Source: Mesostigma viride (taxonomy: Eukaryota; Streptophyta; Mesostigmatophyceae; Mesostigmatales; Mesostigmataceae). Taken from it: a stretch of 64,000 bases of DNA. Where the stretch lies: contig RPFO01000041.1 in the NCBI GenBank assembly GCA_009746045.1, positions 8,652,348-8,716,347 of the forward strand. The letters run 5' to 3'. Below, piece by piece: positions 34,965 through 45,341 of the stretch; within the stretch, counting starts at the first letter, position 1, and the number at the start of each line of letters is the position of its first letter. Made by a program: the position numbers and the translations under genes. Below the pieces are notes generated by a model. It was not told where the DNA came from and ran no database searches. It saw only the letters and a program-made list of their open reading frames with translations.

Positions 34965-36964
34965 TTACCCAGCCCAAAGGCTGAGGGATGGAGGAACTGG
35001 CTGTGCACTAACTTGTCCAGATCAGGGATCTCCCCTGGTGCATACTGAGTGTTGACTGCCTTGATGACAGCATCCATACCAGGGACAATACTGGAGAGAG
35101 GGATTTTAAAGTGGTCCAGAGGAACTGCACCCACCCCTGTGACACTGAGCTCATTAGCTGAGATAAGCACCCCAGGATAGGATACAAAAGGTTCCCCCAA
35201 CAAGGTGTTACCAGAGTACCCCTCCACCACCTGGAAGGGTGTCTGAATACCAAGTATAGGGAGCATCACCTGTCCCACTACGTCCAGTGAGCTTTGGCCT
35301 GAGAAATCCTGCACCCGTGCCCAAAATGAAGGTGCAATCTCAAGACCAGGGATGGCTTGTGCACTGATCACACTGACCTGTGCCTGAGTGTCTATTGCCA
35401 GGGTCCAGGGGTCCTGACTAGTGCACACAGCTGAGACTTTTGCCAACCCTTCGGCCACAGCAGCTTGTTGCTTATGTGACCTGTGTAATGCTTGCAAGGC
35501 GACTGCCAATCTTGACCTCAGAGCGGGAGGGTTGGCAGACAATTTGGTGCCTTGGGGCTGAGCTAATGCTTCCAACCCAGCTACCTCGTGCCTGGTTAAG
35601 CGATCCCCAGGTTGTGAAGTGGGCCTGGCTTCACTGAGGGTGGAAGGGTTCACAGAGGGTGCTGTGGTGCTGTCAACAGCAGTAATTGGTGGCTCAGGGC
35701 TACTGCTGGGCATGCTGGAGTTGCCAGATAGAAGTAGTGAGTCCATGCTTAAAGACTCTTCCCCAGGCACGTCTGCCATGGGAGAATAATACTTCTTAAT
35801 TCTATGACAGCTCACCCTGTGACGCTTCCCATTGATATTGTGCTTGACCTCCACGGTCTTGCTGTTTTTGGTAAATCCACGGATGGTAACTGGACCTAGC
35901 CAAGTTCCAACCTTACCAAAGCTGTTTTCCTTGTAATAGAGAACTTGATCACCTTTTTGGAATACTGGCCTGGGATGGGTTTTATCTTTTTCTGCCAGTT
36001 TTGCTGAGGTTTGTGCACGTGCAGTGTTGTACAGTGCTATCACCTCTGGGGGATATACACCTGCCTGCAGGCCTGCTGGGATTATTTCACCCCACTTGGC
36101 ATGCAAGACAGGTCTCATGTTTAGGGTTGTGCACATTTCATGACACCAGAGTGCCCTGTCACAATAGACCCCTGAAGTAGCATCCTTGGAAGGATTTTTG
36201 GCTAGTAGGGTTTTGACAGATCTGATGGTTCTTTCAATGACCCCCTGACCCTCATGATCTTCCAGCCCAGCAATCTCTATTGCTTCACACCCTTCCAGGT
36301 CAGTCAGACAGGAAAATTGTTGATCAAGCAAAATTCTGTCAACTGGGTAGAATCTGGGTAAAGCAATCATGAGTGCAACACGTAGCTGCCCTGCAGACAT
36401 GCCAGGTAGGGGTTCCATTACTGTGAACCTGGACCATGAGTCTTTTAGGATCAGGTAGGGTTGGACATCTTTGTTGATGTGCATCACATCCCCCACTATC
36501 ATGCCCCTAGTGGTGGAAGGAGTTGCAGTATGCCATTTTTGAGGTTTGGGGCTATTGAACTGACATTCTTGACAGTGTTGTCTAGCCAGTTTTACTGCAT
36601 TCCTGAGTTGTTTTCCCATGCTACTACCCCCCAGCCGTCTGGCCAGTTCCTCAGCCAGTGTTTCATGACCCATGGCTAGGTGCAGCTGATGAGCAAGCTC
36701 CTTGATATCTATGGAGTTGTCAACAGTAGGGGTTAGTGCTTTTATGTAAGGTTCCAGTACAGGGTGTTGGGAGGACAGTAAGGTTGCTGCCTCAAAATCA
36801 ATTATGCCCTGGCTGCCATCCCCAATGGTAATGAGATCATCATCCTCAGAGTAAGCAAGGTGAGAGAACTCACATTTGTTTGGGTAGCGAGGCCTGTTGC
36901 ACCGGCTGCCTGGAGCTGGCCAGGTTGTGCCTCGTGTAGTGGCAGCCTGGGCAGAGATCCACAT
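34685..36964 (-). CDS. Integrase-protease-RT N-terminus of element B
   Basis: A long frame. Integrase: zinc module LHLAMGHETLAEELA with CQECQFNSPK; core MIVGDVMHINKDVQPYLILK, DRILLDQQFSCL, HEGQGVIERTIRSVK; C-terminal QKGDQVLYYKENSFGK. An acidic/Ser-rich linker follows, then retropepsin AIDTQAQVSVIS with GQVMLPILGIQTPFQVVEGY and TLLGEPFVSYPG. The RT start is VPEGAKKLRLKFVLKQKPKK. The order integrase, then protease, then RT is direct and unbroken here. The first 40 codons overlap the Gag piece in another frame; real homology begins about SEDDDLITIGDG, suggesting a frameshift or in-frame junction with Gag. Confidence 0.82.
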   Translation of the reverse strand: MWISAQAATTRGTTWPAPGSRCNRPRYPNKCEFSHLAYSEDDDLITIGDGSQGIIDFEAATLLSSQHPVLEPYIKALTPTVDNSIDIKELAHQLHLAMGHETLAEELARRLGGSSMGKQLRNAVKLARQHCQECQFNSPKPQKWHTATPSTTRGMIVGDVMHINKDVQPYLILKDSWSRFTVMEPLPGMSAGQLRVALMIALPRFYPVDRILLDQQFSCLTDLEGCEAIEIAGLEDHEGQGVIERTIRSVKTLLAKNPSKDATSGVYCDRALWCHEMCTTLNMRPVLHAKWGEIIPAGLQAGVYPPEVIALYNTARAQTSAKLAEKDKTHPRPVFQKGDQVLYYKENSFGKVGTWLGPVTIRGFTKNSKTVEVKHNINGKRHRVSCHRIKKYYSPMADVPGEESLSMDSLLLSGNSSMPSSSPEPPITAVDSTTAPSVNPSTLSEARPTSQPGDRLTRHEVAGLEALAQPQGTKLSANPPALRSRLAVALQALHRSHKQQAAVAEGLAKVSAVCTSQDPWTLAIDTQAQVSVISAQAIPGLEIAPSFWARVQDFSGQSSLDVVGQVMLPILGIQTPFQVVEGYSGNTLLGEPFVSYPGVLISANELSVTGVGAVPLDHFKIPLSSIVPGMDAVIKAVNTQYAPGEIPDLDKLVHSQFLHPSAFGLGKWDIAMHSPHQISHVIQECKTQKGFTKWLMAIVHQARQEWVLPNPKNPQYKPPVTPSWDVPEGAKKLRLKFVLKQKPKKWAPQSSMPDHVSQN

Positions 36965-37145
36965 TGTTGCCCAGTGTAGGGTTGTGGTTGCACTGGTTGC
37001 GGCTGTGCCCCGTCTGGAAGCACCTCAGGCACCTGACCCTTCCAGGGTTGCCAGGTTGCCTATTGTTGTTGTTGTTGTTGCCCTGTTGGGGCCGGTTGTT
37101 GTTGTTGTTATTGTTAATTAATCGCAGCTTTTCTTGTTTGTTCAT
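36870..37145 (-). CDS. Zinc-knuckle end of Gag of element B (N-terminal Gag missing)
   Basis: 91 codons: an Asn-rich stretch (microsatellite-like NNNNN), then CLRCFQTGHSRNQC (C-x2-C-x4-H-x4-C) and CPGCHYTRHNLAS, a degraded second knuckle. The upstream Gag capsid region is absent; a 71-bp minisatellite occupies its place (37,156-37,511). The frame stops at TGA where the pol frame begins to be readable. Confidence 0.6.
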   Translation of the reverse strand: MNKQEKLRLINNNNNNNRPQQGNNNNNNRQPGNPGRVRCLRCFQTGHSRNQCNHNPTLGNNVDLCPGCHYTRHNLASSRQPVQQASLPKQM

Positions 37146-37155
37146 TGTATTGATT

Positions 37156-37511
37156 GAGAGGACAGTATCTTTGCTGCCTCAAAACCCACCATGGTTTGGT
37201 AACATTTTCGTTTGTTTGCTTGTAATGAGAGGACAGTAGCCGTGCTGCCTCAACACCAACCATGGTTTGGTAACAGTTTCGTTTGTTTGTTTGCAGTGAG
37301 AGGACAGCATCTGTGCTGCCTCAACACCAACCATGGTTTGGTAACAGTTTCGTTTGTTTGCTTGCAGTGAGAGGACAGCATCTGTGCTGCCTCAACACCA
37401 ACCATGGTTTGGTAACAGTTTCGTTTGTTTGCTTGTAATGAGAGGACAGCATCTGTGCTGCCTCAACACCAACCATGGTTTGGTAACAGTTTTGTTTGTT
37501 TGTTTGTTTTC
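37156..37511. repeat. 71-bp minisatellite, five copies
   Basis: GAGAGGACAG starts at 37,156, 37,227, 37,298, 37,369 and 37,440, an exact 71-bp period. Copies contain CAACACCAACCATGGTTTGG and a GTTT/TTTG-rich tail. 71 is not a multiple of three, so it is not coding. From 37,512 to 38,558 no gene is supported; a pyrimidine tract (TTTTC repeats, about 38,446-38,502) lies near the LTR. Confidence 0.88.
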
Positions 37512-38558
37512 TGTTAGTGTTTCTTGTTATTGCCTCCCGGTGCTGCTTGAGCGTTAGCACCAGCCATGTCTTTACCCGCAAGTACATGCGTTTGGTAATG
37601 GCTTCTGCCACTACTGCATGCGTTATTGATTATGTGCGGCGGCTGGGCAAGCTCCATGTCTAGGGAGTTGACAGCAGTGGGTTTGATTAAGGGCCCTCAG
37701 CCCTGACATAGAGAGGATCAACAGTCTCCCTAGAGGGTAGAGGCTGTGCTGCCAAGAAAGCAACAATACCCTTACACTCATCCCAAATAAAATGGGGAGA
37801 TCTGCGTTCAAAAGACATGACATTCATTCAGATAAGTCACGTTGGGGTGGACGGAGATACTTGTCTCGTTTGCATATGCCGTCCAGCCCAGGCCGCCCAC
37901 CGCCGGCGATGGGGATAGGCCAGGAGTGCTTTTATCACATAACAGCTGGAGCGTTTCTATGCTCCTCATGCTGCAGCGATAGCTTTCTGTTTGGTTATGA
38001 TATGTTGAAAAGATAGCCACCGCTCTTGAGCATTATATCAGAGCATGCATGAGGAAAGAAAGCAACGGACTTGCTTACGCTGGAAGCCCCAGGGGCCGGC
38101 GCGGGGCCGGTGCCTCCTGGGGGGTTGTTTTCCTGCCGCATTGCCGCCGCCATGGCTGCTCCAGCAGTGGGTGCTGCTGTCGCAGCCGCCGGGGAAGAGG
38201 GTTGGTCGGTGCCCCATAGGGGAACCGGCTCCGCCACCGGCTGGCGCACAGGGGAGGGGGGTTGTTCGGACTGCCTCGCGGCAGCCGGACCCTCCACCTG
38301 GCTGGTATGGTCATGGTTGTTCTTTTGTTTTCTTTTTCTTTGTCTTCTTTTTGTTTTGTTGTTATTGCATGCAGGCGCACCGACATCAGCCGGTGCCCTG
38401 TTGTCTGGCGGACAACGCTGATCATCATCGTCGTCCCCAATATATAGTTTCTTTTTCTCTTTTTTTTCTTTTCTTTTCTTTTCTTTTCTTTTTTTTTTCC
38501 AGTGCCGGTTTGAACCGTTGTTGAGTTTGATGTTGCTGAAGAGCGTTTATAAAATTCA

Positions 38559-39042
38559 AGTTAGGAAATGAGAAATGAACGACGTGGTATATTGCTCGAG
38601 AACACGGAGTGCTGAGAGCAATGAATTGCTTGGTTCATTAGAAAATAGGTTTACCCTTTATCAACGTTCCTCTCACTGGCTGCGCCGCCAGTGACCGTTG
38701 GGTGCAGACCGTTGGCCCGAGGCCGCACGATGACAGGTAGCAGTCTAGTCACTGCATCGTGTGATCACAGATCAATGCACGCTGCAGTACGGTCCCTATC
38801 TAGGATACTCTAGTACCGTCCAATGACAGGACACTACGTATACTGGGTACTGACATCTGTCACGTACCCCAGTACCCAAAGTACCTATCTAGGGAAACGT
38901 ATGCGACTCGACTAGCATTCCTATCTGCATAGCCCACGTGGTATTTATATTCACATACCAACGTAGGTTTACAAGGCTTATTCATACGTTGTATTCACAA
39001 TGCCTTTGAGACTTAGTCTACAGCAAAGCATGGAGACTAACT
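38559..39042 (-). repeat. 5' LTR of element B
   Basis: 484 bp, same as 32,492-32,975. On the minus strand the internal side begins TGAATTTTATAAACGC, which is not the common initiator-Met tRNA primer site. Confidence 0.85.
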
Positions 39043-39047
39043 ACTAC

Positions 39048-40401
39048 TGCAGCACCCCAGCTAGATACTGGGGCGGTTGGGCCTATGAGGAATGTTGTGA
39101 CAGTGCAAGAGAATGCTGGGCGGGCAGATGTTCTCGGTACACACCACCCTAGTGTGGATCTTCACATTGGCAAGGTGCTCACAAGGGCGGCCTTTCGTGC
39201 AGCCTCTGAAGCTGCCCAGTTAGCCAATGTCACTACCCCAGTAGTCACCCCACCTGTTGAGAATCCTGACAATGCCACTGCACCTCAGGCTGTCACCCTG
39301 AAACTGTTAGCATACCAGATGCACCGTGCATACGGGCATGAGGCCCAAGCCGAGGTAGAGGGGGCACACATGTTGGGGGCACCTTTATACAACGAGCTGA
39401 AGAATGTGCGTGCTCAGTGTCCTGCCTGCATCAAGATCAGGAAGAAGTCGCGTAGGCGTCATGCCAAGACTCCACCCTTGGAGCGAGGGTACCTTGTGGG
39501 GGATGTCATGCACATGGAAGGGGGGGACACCTATTTCATAGTCAAGGATAGGTTCAGCAAGGCCACCTACATTGAGCCGCTGCCTCACATGTTTGAGGCT
39601 GACCTGCACAGGGCTATCAAGATCAGCCTGGCTTTCTTTCATCCCGTAGTGGAGCTCATGCTAGACCAGCAGTTCCGCTGTGTGCAAGGTTTGCCGGGGA
39701 TGGAGGCCGTGGTCATCGTGGGGCGTGAGGATCACGGCAATATGGGCATGATAGATCGCACTGTAAGCTATGTCAAGACTGTGGCAGCCAAGCGACAGGA
39801 TAACCCACATGGCAAATCCTACGCGGTCAAGACGGCGTGGTGCAAGGAGCTCATGCATGTGTGCAACCATAGGCACGTGCTTGATGTCAAGGGCTTTGGG
39901 CTAGTCACGCCTCGGGGGCTGTCAGCGGGCACCTACTCACCCGAGGTAGTAGAGGCATACCAACAGCATCTACAGGATACCGCCGCCAAGCTGCGGCTCA
40001 AGGATGCCACGCTGCCTGATTTGTCTAGCGCTTTTGAGGTCGGGCAGTTGGTCATGTTCCACAAGGAGAGCTCGCCCAGCGGCAAACGGGGCACCATGCA
40101 GGGGCCTGGGGCCATCACAAAGTTAGACTGGCCGCTGCGGGTCATAGACATAGAGTGGAATGATCGGGTGTATAGGGTACCATGGGCATCGGTGGCAGGC
40201 TATAAGCAAGGGGATAGCATGGAGAGTGAGCTGGCAGCCAACAGGGCACTGGGGTGGGTAGTGAAGGATAATGCGCCTGTCGTAGCATCTGAGGTGGTAC
40301 CCCACGGGTCGCTCCCAGGGGCAGACACAGCTACACCCCCCCCTCCCCTGGGCCCCAATATGACCCCGTGGATGGGTGGGATGAGGATGGGGTGGGTTTG
40401 A
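39048..40401 (+). CDS. Integrase region of element A polyprotein
   Basis: Continues Gag after B (APQLDTGAVGPMRNVVTVQE). Zinc module MHRAYGHEAQAEVEGAHM with CPACIKIRKK; core YLVGDVMHMEGGDTYFIV, ELMLDQQFRC, then NMGMIDRTVSYVK, where the catalytic Glu position is Asp. C-terminal EVGQLVMFHKESSPSGKRG. The displayed stop (GWV, 40,401) follows a C8 run at about 40,337-40,344; one more C moves into the protease frame (PQYDPVDGWDEDG). A second copy of the same region is at 56,485. Confidence 0.82.
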
Positions 40402-40789
40402 CGGGACCTAGTGCACGTAGTGACTCACCTCCTGTGCTAGCCACGGATAATGTGGGAGGCCCGCCTAGCGTGGCCTCGCCGGAGGGTCAGGGTCCTGCCC
40501 ATGCGCCTCGCCCACCTAGGGACCTGGCTTCAACGGTCACGGCCTTGTGGCGTGCTCAGGCGCTTAAAGCGAAAGCTGCATCAGGAGTGGCTCAGGTCAA
40601 AACTCTCTCACAGGGGGTCAGGCCGGTTAAGTCAGCCTTGTTTCCTACGTGTAGACCGTGGCAGCTGGTGGCTGTGGACACGCAAGCATCCGTGTCTATT
40701 ATCTCTCGTCGGGCAGCCACCCTGTATCCAGTGCTAGAGTCGCCGTACAAATCGGTGACCGACTTTGCAGGCACTTCGGCATATCAAGT
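40368..40789 (+). CDS. Protease (5' half) of element A polyprotein
   Basis: Linker then retropepsin-like LVAVDTQASVSIISRRAATL and SVTDFAGTSAYQV, cut by solo LTR D after CAAGT. It continues at 41,264 as TGMVVLPVLGIDTPFHVVDG and ALLGEPFVSYPG. As in B, C and F, the Gly of D-T-G is replaced (here Gln). Confidence 0.75.
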
Positions 40790-41258
40790 AGTTAGATGAG
40801 ATGCTTAGGCTGACACACGGATTTCCGGCCTGCGCGCCGCGTATTGCCTACCGCGGCTGAGCGGGACACCTCAGTACAGTACGGCAGGGTGTACGGTACT
40901 GAGGTGTCATGTGGACCGATGTGCGGTTAGTGCCAGACTGTGCCTAGACTCTAGCTCGACCCGCCAGACCCGGGTTATCCGGTTCTGGACGGGCCGAGTG
41001 TAGGTGATGCTAGTGACGTGGTCGCATGGCATTGCAGTGTACAGTTGTCCACTGGTGAGGTGCTGCAGGTAGCACCGCCATAGGCATATAGGCATAGCAC
41101 TGGGGAGTGCCGCAGCACCCGAGTTTGCCCAGACGTTCCATTCTGAGCTCTCAGCTTCCATTGCTCTCTCATTGCTCTCTCATTGTATTATTGATAATAC
41201 AATCATCATTCGCTCTCAGCTTCAGCAGTTGTTCGTCGTCCCTAGTCTCCATCCAACT
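40790..41258. mobile_element. Solo LTR (family D) in the protease of element A
   Basis: 469 bp with AGTTAG...CCAACT ends, flanked by the 5-bp duplication CAAGT (40,785-40,789 and 41,259-41,263). There is no internal coding DNA. Removing it plus one CAAGT (474 bp) restores AYQV-TGMVV in frame. Produced by LTR-LTR recombination of a full element, by analogy. Confidence 0.85.
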
Positions 41259-41263
41259 CAAGT

Positions 41264-43160
41264 TACCGGGATGGTGGTGCTGCCGGTGTTGGGCATTGAC
41301 ACGCCGTTTCACGTCGTGGATGGTTACGAGGATGTGGCCTTGCTGGGCGAACCTTTCGTATCATACCCGGGGTTCTCAGTGTCCGCTGACTTGCTGTCAG
41401 TCGCGGGGGTGGGCAGCATCCCGCTTCGCGAGTATCACGCTCCTTTGGGGGTGGTGGTCGGGCAGCCCGGCGTCGTGCGGCGCTTACCGATGGCGGCGTT
41501 TTCCACACCGCCGCTCGTCCAGTCCATCATTCAGCCTCAGGATTGGCACCCGCGCAGCTTCGGCCTCCACTCACACTCACTGGCGGCGGATAGCCCTGTG
41601 ACGTGGGAGCAACTTGTCCTGGACTGTCAAGATCCTCTCAAGTTTGCTTTGTGGCGCGACGCGTTCATTCGAGCCAAGGAGCAGTGGCGAGAGCGCGAGG
41701 TATACCGAGGATTGGAGAGTGTGCCAGCCGGGGCCACGCGGTTGCGGTTGAAGTTCGTGCTCACCTACAAGCCGGACGAGACCAACTCTTCGGTGGTGTT
41801 CCGGGTAAGGCCCGTGGTCACGGAGACGAAGGGGTCCTCACCGCTGGACGCCAAGGATCTTTATACCCCTGGGCTCAACCATGTTTCGCATCGGCTACTG
41901 ACGGTCATCTACTTGGGCAAGCGGAACGCGGGCAAGGACTACGGGATGTGGTGCGGTGACTTTCAGCGGGCGTTCCTCCACAGGGACGCTGGGGTCGCGC
42001 AGCAAACATGGCAAGGCACCCGCTACGTGGTGAAGGTCCCGGTGGTCTGGCAGGATGGCACCATTGGCAGCGAGTATATCGAGCTGTTGACAGGGGTGGA
42101 GGGGCTGCAGAGCTCTCCCATCATCTTCCGCATTTCCGCGGAGGAGGTCTTGCAGAGCTTAGGGGCCACGTACCATCGCGCGGATCCTAACTTCTTTGTG
42201 GTCCCCACCGGCGTCCCTGGCGAGCCAGCCCTCTTCGTGTGGCATGGCGATGACTTCAAGCTGGTGGCACCTCGCACATTTGCTACCCAGTTTCTTGCTG
42301 CAGTGGCGGCTAAGTTTCCCCTGGGCAGGGCGGTGGATCATGAGGAGGGTAAACCCGTGGTGTTTTGCGGCGTGCAGTCTACGTTGCAGCGGGATTCGCG
42401 TTCTGGCGAATGGGTCATGCACATGCAGGATAGCCGCAACTATGTGGTTGACCTGCTGGCCGACCTCCCGTCCCCGCTGTTGGCAACCCATGGGCCCTCG
42501 GTTAAGGGCAAGCTCGGGTGGTTGGCAGACACGGTGGCACCTGATTTGGCGGTGCTCGCTCGCCTGCCCGATGATGTGCTGGAAGGACTAGGGTCCATTC
42601 ATGTTCGGCGGCAGCTGGCCATGACGCCCGGCATTGTGCTTCGTGGGCTCGATTGCTCACAGCCGGTGCACCTCGAGATAGTGACGGATGCTAATCTAGA
42701 GACGCGCACAGTCAGCCAAGTGCGGGCCCGCATGGGGGCACTGTTCTTTATTAGCAATGAGGGTCAGCCTGGCATGTTGTTAGATTGGTACTCGCGCTTG
42801 CACAGCCGCATTGCCACTAGCCCCAACACGGCTGAATGCCGGGGCATTGTTTCAGCTATCTCACATGGCATGTGGCTGCGGTACTTGCTGGGTTGGGTAT
42901 TTGGCTCGTGTGGGTTCACTCTTCACTGGACTAGCACGGTGCACACTGACTCACAAAGTTGTTTGGCCTTCCTTGACAATCCCTATGCGCGGTCACAGGA
43001 CGTTGATTACCTCGTACTCGCTGAGGCGGCCTCCTGCGTCACGCGTCTCCAGCACATCGCGGATGAACTCAATCCCGCGGATGCACTCACCAAGGAGGCG
43101 CGGGAGGCTGCCCCGCAGTACGCAGTGTTGCGCAAGCGCATGACGATGCAACACCCGTGA
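41264..43160 (+). CDS. Protease end, reverse transcriptase and RNase H of element A
   Basis: After the protease end (IDTPFHVVDGYEDVALLGEP), RT: GATRLRLKFVLTYKPDETNS, VRPVVTETKGSS, DLYTPGLNHVSHRLLTVIYL, YGMWCGDFQRAFLH (palm Asp), LLTGVEGLQSSPIIFRIS, LFVWHGDDFKLV (Copia YVDD replaced by HGDD), SVKGKLGWLADTVAPDLAVL. RNase H: EIVTDANLETRTVSQVRARM, NTAECRGIVSAISHG, TVHTDSQSCLAFLDNPYA, ADELNPADALTKE. Ends TGA 43,160. It is intact in this copy. The 3' UTR to 43,538 ends with a purine-rich AAAGAACAAAAGAG, a candidate plus-strand primer. Confidence 0.88.
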
Positions 43161-43538
43161 GCCACACAGGGTTACGGCTCGGGCGCTTTATGAATACAGC
43201 CATAACTCACCCTGTGTTGATAGCATTCACGAGTATCTTGGTGGTAGTTTTTTTGCTTGTCCTGACCATACCCTAGCCACGTTGGACGGTGCCTTGGGCC
43301 CGTCGGCGGGTCACTGGTCCTAATAAATGGGTCACCTTTTGTCTGGTGGCATAGTTGGGTTTTTGCTCGCTACTTATTACATCACTATTCATGTGTGATC
43401 ACAAGGGCGCGGGTCGATACCGTGGTGATTTTGACGGCCTTGAGGCCCCCTTGAGTTCCCTACCTTAGAGGGTTTTGTATGGTCTGCATTTGATGTAATT
43501 ATTTTGATAATTAATCAAAGAACAAAAGAGTATGTCGG

Positions 43539-43861
43539 AGTTGAGTAACTCTAGAGCCCTAGGATCTGGCTCTGAGTTCCCCATGTCCGTCCGCACGCCT
43601 TCCGCTAGCGTCCGCTCAGCCGCCGGCTATAATCCGGCGGTCCGATGCGGGCGACCGGTCTAAGGGCGGCGCCTAGGGCCGGCGCCACCTAGGCCCCAGT
43701 CCGGGGCCTTATCCGGGTCAGTACGGACGGCTAGCTTGTCCCACGGTTACGGCTAACCGGATAGGGTTTGCTGGCTAAGACATAAACCAGTGGTGGGCCA
43801 GCTCCGACAGCAGTTCTCTGTGTTCACCTTATCCCAAGCTCAACGTGACCGACCGCCATAG
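43539..43861 (+). repeat. 3' LTR of element A, left portion
   Basis: Identical by eye to the first 323 bp of the 5' LTR. Interrupted at GCCATAG (43,855-43,861) by the palindromic array; the last 29 bp of the LTR follow at 45,280-45,308, including the second GCCATAG. Confidence 0.88.
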
Positions 43862-45279
43862 TTAAGTAATGCAATACGCATTACTTTTGCATACTTGCAA
43901 GTATGCAAAAGTAATGCGTATTGCATTACTTAACTAAAATTGGGCCGCGTGGGGAAATCCGGCGTTCCGCACACACCGCTCGTTACCGAGGTGACTCGAT
44001 TAATTACGACTCGGCTATTCCCAGCCTCACGCCGTAATTCCTATTTCGACTTGGCCTACCCGGCCTCCGCCAAACATAGAAATCCACAAATATTTCGACT
44101 CGGCCTCCCAGGCCTACCCGCCGCAAATATTTCCGTGCCTCCGAGAGGATTCGAACCCGGTACCCCAGGAGCGAACGCCAATCTTAGTTAAGTAATGCGA
44201 TACGCATTACTTTTGCATACTTGCAAGTATGCAAAAGTAATGCGTATTGCATTACTTAACTAAAATTGGGCCGCGTGGGGAAATCCGGCGTTCCGCACAC
44301 ACCGCTCGTTACCGAGGTGACTCAATTAATTACGACTCGGCTATTCCCAGCCTCACGCCGTAATTCCTATTTCGACTTGGCCTACCCGGCCTCCGCCAAA
44401 CATAGAAATCCACAAATATTTCGACTCGGCCTCCCGAAATATTTGTGGATTTCTATGTTTGGCGGAGGCCGGGTAGGCCAAGTCGAAATAGGAATTACGG
44501 CGTGAGGCTGGGAATAGCCGAGTCGTAATTAATCGAGTCACCTCGGTAACGAGCGGTGTGTGCGGAACGCCGGATTTCCCCACGCGGCCCAATTTTAGTT
44601 AAGTAATGCAATACGCATTACTTAACTAAGATTGGCGTTCGCTCCTGGGGTACCGGGTTCGAATCCTCTCGGAGGCACGGAAATATTTGCGGCGGGTAGG
44701 CCTGGGAGGCCGAGTCGAAATATTTGTGGATTTCTATGTTTGGCGGAGGCCGGGTCGGCCAAGTCGAAATAGGAATTACGGCGTGAGGCTGGGACTAGCC
44801 GAGTCGTAATTAATTGAGTCACCTCGGTAACGAGGGGTGTGTGCGGAACGCCGGATTTCCCCACGCGGCCCAATTTTAGTTAAGTAATGCGATACGCATT
44901 ACTTTTGCATACTTGCAAGTATGCAAAAGTAATGCGTATCGCGTTACTTAACTAAGATTGGCGTTCGCTCCTGGGGTACCGGGTTCGAATCCTCTCGGAG
45001 GCACGGAAATATTTGCGGCGGGTAGGCCTGGGAGGCCGAGTCGAAATATTTGTGGATTTCTATGTTTGGCGGAGGCCGGGTCGGCCAAGTCGAAATAGGA
45101 AATACGGCGTGAGGCTGGGACTAGCCGAGTCGTAATTAATCGAGTCACCTCGGTAACGAGCGGTGTGTGCGGAACGCCGGATTTCCCCACGCGGCCCAAT
45201 TTTAGTTAAGTAATGCAATACGCATTACTTTTGCATACTTGCAAGTATGCAAAAGTAATGCGTATTGCATTACTTAACT
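43862..45279. mobile_element. Foldback-like element made of 74-bp palindromes and about 250-bp cassettes
   Basis: 1,418 bp bounded by a 7-bp duplication GCCATAG. Layout: palindrome 43,861-43,934; cassette (+) to 44,186; palindrome 44,187-44,260; truncated cassette (+) to 44,435; truncated cassette (-) 44,436-44,597; short palindrome 44,598-44,626; cassette (-) to 44,878; palindrome 44,879-44,952; cassette (-) to 45,204; palindrome 45,205-45,278. The outer palindromes are perfect (arms of 37). Cassettes end in near-inverted TAAAATTGGG/GCCAATCTTA and hold a tRNA T-arm-like GGGTTCGAATCC followed by CTCTCGGAGGCA. No protein gene; the frames seen are by-products. It may be a MITE or foldback transposon, or an organelle-type palindromic repeat captured in the nucleus. 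Confidence 0.75.
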
Positions 45280-45308
45280 GCCATAGCTGAGCCGGTCGGG
45301 CTTTAACT
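45280..45308 (+). repeat. 3' LTR of element A, last 29 bp
   Basis: GCCATAGCTGAGCCGGTCGG then GCTTTAACT completes the LTR after the palindromic array, followed by CTTCT, the second copy of A's target duplication. Confidence 0.85.
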
Positions 45309-45341
45309 CTTCTCACCCCTAAAGCCCTCACCCCTGACAGT

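Larger units (their letters stand above)
32492..39042 (-). mobile_element. Copia-like element B nested in A
   Basis: 6,551 bp flanked by the 5-bp duplication ACTAC (32,487-32,491 and 39,043-39,047). Its 484-bp LTRs (32,492-32,975 and 38,559-39,042) are identical as far as I can see and have AGTTAG...CTAACT ends. Coding is on the minus strand: a short zinc-knuckle Gag piece, then integrase, protease, RT and RNase H. Identical LTRs mean it inserted very recently, yet its genes carry several one-base frame breaks, all in homopolymers. Confidence 0.9.
30698..45308 (+). mobile_element. Copia-like element A, copy 1 (itself multiply interrupted)
   Basis: Full-length element with 345-bp LTRs (30,698-31,042; 43,539-43,861 plus 45,280-45,308) and the 5-bp target duplication CTTCT. 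LTR ends are AGTT...AACT, not TG...CA. Removing insertions B, D and the palindrome array, and allowing one missing C at about 40,340, leaves a single polyprotein of about 1,690 codons ordered Gag, integrase, protease, RT, RNase H. The LTRs look identical by eye, so the insertion is recent. Confidence 0.88.

Noticed and set aside
37156-37520. CRISPR array
   Set aside because: Five regular 71-bp units, but the entire unit is conserved (no variable spacers) and there are no cas genes. It is a minisatellite in a retrotransposon.
37995-38524. Pro/Ala-rich frames upstream of element B Gag
   Set aside because: Several overlapping frames in GC-rich low-complexity DNA with no Gag signature; could not be separated from chance.
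44130-44187. A tRNA gene
   Set aside because: Only a T-arm-like GGGTTCGAATCC and an acceptor-like end are present; the T stem pairs poorly and no D or anticodon arm is visible. It is noted as tRNA-like only.
43940-45199. Four to five similar 79-83-codon frames in the palindrome array
   Set aside because: They are by-products of the repeated cassette and change strand with it. The frame crosses the tRNA-arm-like segment, and there is no start context or conserved protein pattern.
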